Positions 24,703-31,524 of a stretch of 45,227 bases of DNA are shown here, piece after piece. A model generated the notes under the pieces. That model saw only the letters and a list, made by a program, of their open reading frames with translations. It had not been told where the DNA came from and searched no databases. The stretch is from Cloacimonetes bacterium UBA3900. Lineage in GTDB: Bacteria > Cloacimonadota > Cloacimonadia > Cloacimonadales > Cloacimonadaceae. The DNA is taken from NCBI GenBank assembly GCA_002391675.1, contig DGFM01000041.1, positions 29,662 through 74,888 on the forward strand, written 5' to 3'. Within the stretch, counting starts at the first letter, position 1, and the number at the start of each line of letters is the position of its first letter. Position numbers and translations under genes: made by a program.

Positions 24703-24730
24703 TTGACAAGAAAGCCACACTTGTTATCCT
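24703..24730 (+). promoter_or_regulatory. Promoter of the two-gene secreted-protein operon
   Basis: TTGACA (24703-24708), a 16-nt spacer and TATCCT (24725-24730), the same -10 as for giant gene 2. TTCGTGGAATTCGTGG words lie just upstream. Confidence 0.6.
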
Positions 24731-24736
24731 GTCACC

Positions 24737-24930
24737 AGATACTCTTAGTGTAATGCAAAGTGTAGTGTGCGACTCACTTAGCAGCTCTGTTTTAGAGCGA
24801 ACTCTGGATGCCGCTTTGCGGCTTCAGATGGACTTTTTAAAGGCGTTTGGCGCTCGCTTCGGTGGGTTAGCCAGACATGTAGTTTTTCAAACCAATTTGA
24901 TTTTTATACGTTCTCATACGGAGGAATGGT
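24737..24930 (+). ncRNA. Leader of the two-gene operon with blocks antisense to the conserved arm
   Basis: The ~194-nt leader does not resemble the other leaders on the sense strand. It contains CACC-a-GATACTCTTA (24735-24747), complementary to TAAGAGTATC-GGTG in copies 2 and 3. It also has TAATG (24751-24755) and TGTGCGAC (24766-24773), complementary to the invariant GTCGCACA loop of all four copies. The blocks are in the order needed for antisense pairing. Two small hairpins follow, GCTCT-gtttt-AGAGC (24784-24798) and GCCGC-ttt-GCGGC (24810-24822). The ribosome site is GGAGG before the ATG. A trans interaction is a hypothesis only. Confidence 0.35.
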
Positions 24931-25578
24931 ATGAAGAAAGTAATTTTGCCACTGCTGCTGATCTTGGCTTTCAGCTTTTTGGTAGCAGTAGAATCTGACC
25001 CCTCCGCGGTGGTTGGATATGTTAGATATGACTTGGTCGCCGGTAACAACTTTGTGGCCCTCCCTATGGAGTGCCCCTGGACCAATGCCAGTGAGCTCGG
25101 AGGCTCGTTTGGCGGCAGTGTGACCCAGGTTTCCTACTGGGATCCTGTTATCCAGGGATTCGTTGCGGCAGCCGACCTCGGTGGTTTCTGGGATGGTGAT
25201 TTTCCCATCGCTACCAGCGATGTGTTGATGCTCTATAGCTCCGCTGCAGTTCCCTTCTACAGTCTCGGTGCGCTACCCGCTCCGGCAACCTACAGCTTGG
25301 TAGCGGGCAACAATACTCTCATGATCCCTCTCAACAGATCGGACATTGCTATGGCGTCTCAGCTCGGTGGCGAACTGGCTGCGGCCTATGCAAGTCAGAT
25401 CTCTAAATGGGAATCTGGTATTCAAGGATTTGTTGCTGCAGCCGACCTAGGCGGTTTCTGGGATGGTGATTTCGAGGTTAGCATAGCCATGCCCTTGATG
25501 GCCTATGGCAGTGGTTCAACCACCTGGCCCTCCCGTGCCATGCAAGCAGCTCCTGCATCAAGCAAAGCTCGTAACTAA
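24931..25578 (+). CDS. Small secreted protein made of two internal repeats
   Basis: I do not recognise a named family. The 215-aa product has a signal peptide (MKKVILPLLLILAFSFLVAV) and two ~85-aa repeats, about residues 32-118 and 121-208. Each has the pattern Y-x-LVAGNN...LGG...W-x-x-x-IQGFVAAADLGGFWDGDF. The 16-residue stretch GFVAAADLGGFWDGDF is identical in both halves, so either the duplication is recent or the motif is constrained. No cysteine pairs or catalytic motifs are evident. A GGAGGA ribosome site lies just ahead of the ATG. The next gene starts 11 nt after the stop, so the two are co-transcribed. The pair may form a secreted complex, but this is only inferred from adjacency. 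Confidence 0.75.
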   Translation: MKKVILPLLLILAFSFLVAVESDPSAVVGYVRYDLVAGNNFVALPMECPWTNASELGGSFGGSVTQVSYWDPVIQGFVAAADLGGFWDGDFPIATSDVLMLYSSAAVPFYSLGALPAPATYSLVAGNNTLMIPLNRSDIAMASQLGGELAAAYASQISKWESGIQGFVAAADLGGFWDGDFEVSIAMPLMAYGSGSTTWPSRAMQAAPASSKARN

Positions 25579-25589
25579 GGAGATATAAA

Positions 25590-28196
25590 ATGAAAAAAAT
25601 TATTGTCGTAACCCTATTTATCATGCTGGCTGTCATGGCTTTTGCCCAGACTCCTAGCCGTGTTTTGTTCCAAACATTGACATTTGGGCCCGATAATCCT
25701 AATAACATTCTGGATTATGTTACCAACACTGGTACTACCCATAGTGAGCATTATCACATCAGAGTTCTTAACATTGAGATGGATGAGGAACATGGGAGTC
25801 ATGACACCAGTCCTCTTCAGTTGAGGATAAACAAAACTGGTAGCGATTCTTTTGGCTGGCGTGTTGTAGCAAACGTTAACCAAGCTCGCTGGTCATCAGT
25901 CTGGCCACAAGGTTCTACGCTCAGAGTCAGGATTTGGCACATAGACGATAGCACTCCTCCCGCGAAGGCAACCGGAGTGGAGCCCTATCCCCAATATGAA
26001 TGTGCTGAGAAGATGATAGTTTTGCCCCCTGGTGGTGGCCCCATCATTATTCACGATGATCCTGCAGAGTGGATGGTTGTAAATGGCCCTGGTGATGGCG
26101 AACCCCCCGTTGAGGAATTCAACTTTACCGTTCAGTCCAACTACAATGGTGCTGCCATTTACAAAAATAATGTAGACACCGGTGAAGTGACACCTCATAT
26201 GTTCACTGGCACCACTGATGCCATTGCTGGTGTGTATACCCTGCAGTTGGGTAACATCACCTGGTTCCCTGAGAGCTATAACTATGATGGTCTTACCGAC
26301 CAGACAGTTACCTTCCAGGGCACGGATACCCCCGGTGTTGCTATCAACCCCACTCCTGCAGATGGAGCTACCTTCGAGATTGCCCATGATGCATTGGCGA
26401 CTACCTACAACCTTAGCTGGGAAGCTCCTGCAGGCAACGTTACCGGTTATAGATTAACCTGGTTGGACAACCCTGAAGTTGATCTTGGTGACGTGCTTAC
26501 CTGGACCACTCCTGAAATTGCTGAAGGCACCTACACCTGGAAGGTGGTTCCCTACATCACAGACCCCATCCTTGCTCCTGCTCCTCTTGGCAGAAGCACA
26601 GGTGGATTGCAAGTTGAACTGGCTCCTATCAAAGCCAGCATCAGCTCTTCACAAGCTAAGGGCGACGCTGTTGGTGCTCCCGTTTGGACCTTCACCATCA
26701 CTCGTCAAGATGCTCCTCCCCAGGAATTCAACCTCACAGTGAAGTCCAACTATGTTGGCTCCGCTATTTACAAGGATAACGTCGACACCGGTCAAGTGAC
26801 ACCTTGGACCTTCTCAGGTTTCACTGCTGACATCGCTGGTGTATACAAAGTGGTGAGAGCAGAGACCGATTGGGCTCCTGCAGACTACACCTATAATGGC
26901 CTTGCAGATGCTGAAGTCGTCTTCATGGGAACAATGACACCCGGTCAAGCTTGGGATCCCGTTCCTCAGCATGACACCATCATCACATTGGCCTCGGGTG
27001 TGGACCCCAAACCCTGGACTCTCAGATGGCAACATCCCACAACCGGTCCTGCACACGAAGGATACAGATTGTACTGGTGCGAAGATAACACCGATAACCC
27101 TACCATTTACAACCTTGGTGCAGACGTGACCACCTGGGAAACCCCTGCCCTCGATGCAGGTCATTACTACTGGAAAGTGGTTGCCTATATCACTGATCCT
27201 CCGGCTCCCGCAAAGGCTGCCAAATCTGGAAACGTGATAGAAACAGCCGTGAAAGCCAGCCTCATTGGCCCCGGAATCAAGGGCGATGCTCCTGGTTATA
27301 CCCCGGAATACTGGCACTTTGAAGTCCAGCACGAAGCTGGCCCAGCCACATATAGCTTGACTGTCGTAGCTATGACTTCCACAAGTCAGCTCCTCACTGC
27401 CGCTATCTACAAAGATAACGTGGACACCGGCCAGACGACCATTCACACCTTCAACGATATTACCGCTAACGTAGCCGGTACCTATCATGTGGTGTTGGAT
27501 GGCTGGACATTTGATCCCGCCAACTTTGTCTATGATGGCACATACAACCACACCGTTACCTTCATCGGTACCGAAGATGATCCCACCCTTCCCGTTGAAC
27601 TCAGCAGCTTCACCGCTACCCTGACTGCCCAGAACTTCGTGAAACTCACCTGGGTGAGCCAGACCGAAACCGGAATGTGGGGCTATCGTGTCTATCGTGG
27701 CGAAAGCCCGGATCAAGCTTCTGCTCTGTTGCTGACTCCCACCCTGATTCCTGCTACCAACACCAGCACCACGCAGGTGTACAACTTGGAAGACAGGGAA
27801 GTGGAAATCGGCACCACCTACTGGTACTGGTTGGAAGCTGTTGAAATGACCGGCGTAGGCCAATTCTATGGCCAGCCCGTCAGCGTGACCGTGGAAGGAG
27901 AACTTCCTCCCGTGATTCCCACCGAGACCATCATGGGCAATGCCTATCCTAACCCCTTCAAACAAACAGCCAGCACCTCCATCGATGTTTCCATCAAAGC
28001 AGGTGAAAATGGCACAGTGACCATCTATAACATTCTTGGCCAAGCCGTGAAGACCTTCAGAGTCAATGAAGGTAATCACAAGCTTACCTGGAACGGTAAA
28101 GATGCTCGTGGAAACAACTGCGGAAGCGGTATCTATTTCTACAAGCTCAGCACCCCCAGCAAGAACGTGACCAAGAAGATGGTTATTGTGAAATAA
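25590..28196 (+). CDS. Secreted PEGA/FN3-like repeat protein with FlgD/type IX-like C-terminus
   Basis: This 868-aa protein has a signal peptide (MKKIIVVTLFIMLAVMAFA). An unassigned His-containing N-terminal region spans about 21-170. Three PEGA-like repeats (FN(F/L)TV.SNY.G.AIYK.NVDTG.VTP...F) are at about 177-247, 380-450 and 588-660. FN3-like segments (GYRL.W..N...YTWKVV.YITDP) lie between them. An FN3-like domain beginning LPVELSSFTATLT is at about 667-769. A FlgD/Ig-like C-terminal domain (AYPNPF...TIYNILGQAVKTF...WNGKDARGNNCGSGIYFYKL) covers about 782-868. The last two elements are typical of proteins exported by, or anchored through, a type IX-like route in the FCB group. That route is family knowledge, and no secretion genes are in the window. 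It is the only protein here with this sorting-type end. Confidence 0.82.
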   Translation: MKKIIVVTLFIMLAVMAFAQTPSRVLFQTLTFGPDNPNNILDYVTNTGTTHSEHYHIRVLNIEMDEEHGSHDTSPLQLRINKTGSDSFGWRVVANVNQARWSSVWPQGSTLRVRIWHIDDSTPPAKATGVEPYPQYECAEKMIVLPPGGGPIIIHDDPAEWMVVNGPGDGEPPVEEFNFTVQSNYNGAAIYKNNVDTGEVTPHMFTGTTDAIAGVYTLQLGNITWFPESYNYDGLTDQTVTFQGTDTPGVAINPTPADGATFEIAHDALATTYNLSWEAPAGNVTGYRLTWLDNPEVDLGDVLTWTTPEIAEGTYTWKVVPYITDPILAPAPLGRSTGGLQVELAPIKASISSSQAKGDAVGAPVWTFTITRQDAPPQEFNLTVKSNYVGSAIYKDNVDTGQVTPWTFSGFTADIAGVYKVVRAETDWAPADYTYNGLADAEVVFMGTMTPGQAWDPVPQHDTIITLASGVDPKPWTLRWQHPTTGPAHEGYRLYWCEDNTDNPTIYNLGADVTTWETPALDAGHYYWKVVAYITDPPAPAKAAKSGNVIETAVKASLIGPGIKGDAPGYTPEYWHFEVQHEAGPATYSLTVVAMTSTSQLLTAAIYKDNVDTGQTTIHTFNDITANVAGTYHVVLDGWTFDPANFVYDGTYNHTVTFIGTEDDPTLPVELSSFTATLTAQNFVKLTWVSQTETGMWGYRVYRGESPDQASALLLTPTLIPATNTSTTQVYNLEDREVEIGTTYWYWLEAVEMTGVGQFYGQPVSVTVEGELPPVIPTETIMGNAYPNPFKQTASTSIDVSIKAGENGTVTIYNILGQAVKTFRVNEGNHKLTWNGKDARGNNCGSGIYFYKLSTPSKNVTKKMVIVK

Positions 28197-28216
28197 AGTC
28201 TTAGTTAGACAATATA

Positions 28217-28246
28217 AAGCCTCGGGGAAACTCGAGGCTTTTTTTG
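28217..28246 (+). terminator. Intrinsic terminator after the two-gene operon
   Basis: AAGCCTCG-gggaaac-TCGAGGCTT followed by a run of T residues, beginning 20 nt after the stop codon. Confidence 0.9.
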
Positions 28247-28269
28247 TGATTTGGTTTTCTATGGAAATA

Positions 28270-28680
28270 CACAGATAGGGGATGTACGGGCGCTTGCCTA
28301 AAGCGCCGATCGCCGGAACGATCAAGAAGGTAGCCGGAGCTTGCCACGCACCGAAGGTACCGGCGTAAGCCGCACCGCCGCTGTAGGGTCGGTCGCTGAA
28401 CCGACCAAAAACGTAGCTTGATGTTAAATCTTTCCACGGATGAACACGGATTTACACGGATGGGGGATGTAGGGGCGCTCGCTGTAGCGCTCTTAACGGC
28501 ACTCACTTGAGTGCCGATGTAAACAGCCGTTGCTCATTTGAGCAACGGTTAATGCGGCGCTGTGGCAAGCGCCGGCTACCTGGCGGCTGGCGCAAGTGGT
28601 TGGGATGGGGACGGATGTAAGAAGAACGGCGCTCTGGCAAGCGCCCGTACAAGTGCAGCTTGATGTTTAAAAAGTGATCA
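28270..28680. repeat. Hairpin-rich dispersed repeat cluster
   Basis: It contains GGCGCTT..AAAGCGCC, an inverted GGTACC element (about 28348-28376), CACGGATGAACACGG and ATTTACACGGATG (28434-28463), and GCGGCGCTGTGGCAAGCGCC (about 28553-28572). It also has GGCGCTCTGGCAAGCGCCCG near 28624. Two perfect short-loop hairpins lie back to back: arms CGGCACTCA/TGAGTGCCG (28497-28516) and CCGTTGCTCA/TGAGCAACGG (28527-28548). No U-tract follows them, so they do not look like terminators. Confidence 0.7.
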
Positions 28681-28744
28681 AGTTCGATTTGAGTAGCTGC
28701 AAAGTTCTACAGGAAGAGCAGAATTTTCTCCAGATTTCAGGAGC

Positions 28745-29075
28745 TTAAAAAAGGCAGACGAATACCCAAAGAATTCCTACTGTTTTAGTAGGCAATCCCG
28801 GTCTCAATCCGGCACCTGAAACAGCAGGTGTTTCTGAAACATTTGACTTCCGCACCGGTTTTGCGAAAACAATTCCGCCCTCTAAAACGTCGATTTCATG
28901 CGGCCTCCCTTAGGGGCCCCTGTGGGTCTCCTTTGGGATCCACAAGTAACCCAAAGAAAACCCAAGAGTTACGCAAGTGAGCGCCGAGGAAATCCGAGGG
29001 TGGGGTGAGCCCGGTCGAAAGTCAAATATTGATTCGAGCATCGGTTTTATGAAAACAATTTCTGGCCCTTAAGGG
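28745..29075 (+). repeat. Palindromic dispersed element, longest copy
   Basis: Landmarks are CCTACT-gtttt-AGTAGG (about 28777-28793), CACCTG-aaacag-CAGGTG (about 28822-28839), and GACTTCCGCACCGGTTTTGC with GAAAACAATT. Then come TGTGGGTC-tccttt-GGATCCACA (about 28920-28943, 8 bp with one G-U), CCCAAGAGTTACGCAAGTGA and GAGGAAATCCGAGGGTGGGG. A second CGGTTTTATGAAAACAATTT unit (about 29043-29062) repeats the first. Parts recur inverted at 1-125 and 45105-45227. From 29076 to 29450 I see no gene. A weak AATAATCGTC at about 29187 recalls the leader loop but lacks its pairing partners. Confidence 0.65.
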
Positions 29076-29450
29076 GAGGGTTTTTCCATCAACAATCGGC
29101 AACTGCGATTTCGTCTTGTCACACCTGCATATCCCAGTTGAACATGAACCCAATATTACCATGCAGTTACGAGATTGGAGTTTCCGAATAATCGTCATCA
29201 TGGCGAGGTCGTCAGGGTATATTATAGAGGGGTGGGTCGACTGTGTCGTCCAATCGTTAGTTGTTAGTGGTTTGAAATCCCGGCTGTGGGGCCTGTAACT
29301 TCCGTTTTAAGAAAGTGTTAGCCAACAAGCAAGTATCCAGGATTGTACCAAATCTGAACTTCTGAGAGCTCCATATTGGACATCCTCAAAGCTGTTAATG
29401 GCTTCCAATTAATGGTATTACACGATAACTTACGAAACTGGCGTCAGCAG

Positions 29451-29481
29451 CTAACAACTAACTACTAACAACTAACAACTT
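29451..29481 (+). repeat. CTAACAACTAACTACTAACA tandem words
   Basis: A run of AACTAACAACT-type units ends 10 bases before the TTGACA of the tilS promoter, the same arrangement as upstream of the giant genes. Confidence 0.7.
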
Positions 29482-29490
29482 AAAAAACCC

Positions 29491-29522
29491 TTGACACTGC
29501 AGCCCCTTCCAAAAAACATAGT
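29491..29522 (+). promoter_or_regulatory. Candidate promoter of the tilS operon
   Basis: TTGACA at 29491-29496. The -10 is unclear: AAACAT after 17 nt or CATAGT after 20 nt. The leader would be short, about 25-30 nt. Confidence 0.4.
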
Positions 29523-29551
29523 CATTCCTACAAATATCACAAGGAGCCCCA

Positions 29552-30982
29552 ATGCTTGCGCTGGAAAGTGGCTTGGAAAAGCTACGCAACCACATAGATG
29601 ACAAGCAGTTATTTGCCGCTGGAGCAAAGCTGCTTTTGGCCGTGTCCGGAGGTTCGGACTCGCTGGGGCTTTTGTGTTTATTTTCCAAGCTGCGATTGCA
29701 GAGGCCCATCACGCTGCTCTGTTGTCATGTAAATCATGGTTTGCGGGGCGAGCATAGCGACAGTGATGAAGCCCTGGTCAAGGACATCTGTCTCAAGCTC
29801 AATGTACCGGTGATTTGCCGGCGTGTGCAGCTTGAGGAGGGTGGAGACCTGGAGAACAGGGCGCGTGAAGCTCGCTTTGAAGTTCTTTATCACCTCTTGG
29901 ATATTTACAACTTCGATTATATCGTGCTGGGTCATCAGCAGGAAGACCAGGCTGAAACCATCCTCATGAATATGTTCAGAGGCACCGGTATCAACGGTAT
30001 GGCAGGTATCCGCATCAAGCAAAACCGGCTCTTGCATCCTCTTTTGGGTTTTACGCGTGAGGAATTGCAGGCGATCGTGACTGAATGTGGTTTTACCTGG
30101 GCCACCGATGCCACCAACGAGGATACCAGCTTCAAGCGCAATCATTTGCGCCGCGAGTTGATTCCCTATCTGCAAGCGCACTTTGCGCCAGACCTCTTGG
30201 ACAAGCTTTCGCATCTGGCCTCTGTAATGGAGGATGCGGACGCCTACTTCAAGCAACAGGCCGCCTCGCGCTTCAAAAGGAGACGCATAGATAAAGAGCC
30301 GGGGCTGATCAGCTTTGAGATCAAGGGGTTGAAGAGGCTTTCGGATACCGAGCTGTACTACTTCTTCAAGCACTGTTACACGGAAGTCTGCTACGAAGAG
30401 ATGGATTTCTTCAATACTCATTTCCAGGCTCTCAAGGCTTTGATGGAGGGTGGAGGCAGCGCCAAGCTGTATCTGCCCAACGATGTGATCGCCTACCGGG
30501 AATATGAAAACTTGAGCTTTAGCTGGGGTGAACTGGAAACGCCGGAACTGCAGGAACAGACCGTGGAAGAAGATAGAGTCTGGGCGGTGTTTGGCGGTTA
30601 TCGCTTTCAGTTTAAAAACCTCAAACTGCTGCCCAAGGGCTATGAGCCCGACGAGACGAACGTGATCCTGGATGCAGACGACATCGTCTGGCCGCTCACC
30701 ATCCGCAGCCGTGAGCCGGGCGACAGATTCATCCCTTCCGGCATGAGCAATCACAAGAAGCTAAAACACTTTTTTATCGACTCCAAAGTCCCTGCCAGAC
30801 TGAGGGATCAGGTGCCCATCATTGCAGACGGAAACCGGATTCTCTGGGTGGTGGGCTATAGAGTGGATGAGCGCGCTCTGCCCAGAGAGAGCTCAAGCAA
30901 GCTTTTACAGATCATCGTGGAGCCTGTTGATGACAGGCCCAAGCGCATGGTTAGAGTTAAACAAAAAGGAAAGAAACAATGA
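29552..30982 (+). CDS. tilS: tRNA(Ile)-lysidine synthase
   Basis: The 476-aa protein has the PP-loop ATP-pyrophosphatase motif SGGSDS at residues 32-37. It is followed by HVNHGLRGEHSDSDEALV, the typical TilS pattern, then GHQQEDQAETILMNMFRGTG. The substrate-recognition and C-terminal domains (IRSREPGDRF, KKLKHFFIDSKVP, HPLLGFTREELQ) are also present. TilS modifies C34 of the AUA-reading tRNA-Ile with lysine, using ATP, and is normally essential. An AAGGAG site lies 7-12 nt before the ATG. Its end overlaps hpt by 4 nt (ATGA). The tilS-hpt-ftsH order is a widespread bacterial arrangement. Confidence 0.96.
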   Translation: MLALESGLEKLRNHIDDKQLFAAGAKLLLAVSGGSDSLGLLCLFSKLRLQRPITLLCCHVNHGLRGEHSDSDEALVKDICLKLNVPVICRRVQLEEGGDLENRAREARFEVLYHLLDIYNFDYIVLGHQQEDQAETILMNMFRGTGINGMAGIRIKQNRLLHPLLGFTREELQAIVTECGFTWATDATNEDTSFKRNHLRRELIPYLQAHFAPDLLDKLSHLASVMEDADAYFKQQAASRFKRRRIDKEPGLISFEIKGLKRLSDTELYYFFKHCYTEVCYEEMDFFNTHFQALKALMEGGGSAKLYLPNDVIAYREYENLSFSWGELETPELQEQTVEEDRVWAVFGGYRFQFKNLKLLPKGYEPDETNVILDADDIVWPLTIRSREPGDRFIPSGMSNHKKLKHFFIDSKVPARLRDQVPIIADGNRILWVVGYRVDERALPRESSSKLLQIIVEPVDDRPKRMVRVKQKGKKQ

Positions 30983-31524
30983 GCACAATGCATGAGGATA
31001 TTACTGCGGTACTCTTTGATGAAGACCAGATCAAGGCTCGCACCCGAGACCTGGGCCACCGCATATCCAAGGACTATGAGGGCAAGGTGCCGGTTTTGAT
31101 CGGCATTCTCAAAGGTGGGTTCATGTTTATGGCGGATCTGATCCGATCCATGGATATCCCGATGGAAGTGGATTTTATGGCCATTTCCAGCTATGGAAGT
31201 GGAGTCACCTCCAGTGGAGCCGTGAAGATCCGCAAAGATATAGATGTCAATATCGAAGGCAGGCACGTGATCGTGGTAGAAGATATCATTGACAGCGGGC
31301 TTTCCATCCGCTATATCAGGGATTATCTGATGCGTCACAAGCCCAGCTCGGTCAAGGTTTGCGCTCTTCTAAATAAACCTAAGGCGCATGCCAAAGACTT
31401 GAATATCGACTATGTTGGCTTTGATATAGGCAACGAATTTGTGGTGGGTTATGGCTTGGATTATGATGGTCTATACCGCAATCTACCCTATATTGGAATT
31501 TTGAAGGAAAGCATATATACATGA
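30979..31524 (+). CDS. hpt: Hypoxanthine phosphoribosyltransferase
   Basis: The 181-aa purine salvage enzyme joins hypoxanthine or guanine to PRPP. The PRPP-binding motif VIVVEDIIDSGLS lies at about residues 97-109 and the pyrophosphate loop LKGG at 44-47. The SYGSG...VKIRKD flexible-loop region lies between them. The C-terminal VGFDIGNEFVVGYGLDYDGLYRNLPYIG is characteristic. Length is normal for the family. It overlaps tilS by 4 nt and ftsH by 4 nt, indicating coupled translation. The ATG at 30979 is preferred for the overlap. A second ATG three codons later is possible. Confidence 0.95.
   Translation: MSTMHEDITAVLFDEDQIKARTRDLGHRISKDYEGKVPVLIGILKGGFMFMADLIRSMDIPMEVDFMAISSYGSGVTSSGAVKIRKDIDVNIEGRHVIVVEDIIDSGLSIRYIRDYLMRHKPSSVKVCALLNKPKAHAKDLNIDYVGFDIGNEFVVGYGLDYDGLYRNLPYIGILKESIYT

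Noticed and set aside
29160..29215. Fifth copy of the leader arm (GTTACGAGATT, AATAATCGTC)
   Set aside because: Only ~10-nt words match. The GTCGCAC loop and both helix partners are missing, so it is at best a decayed fragment.
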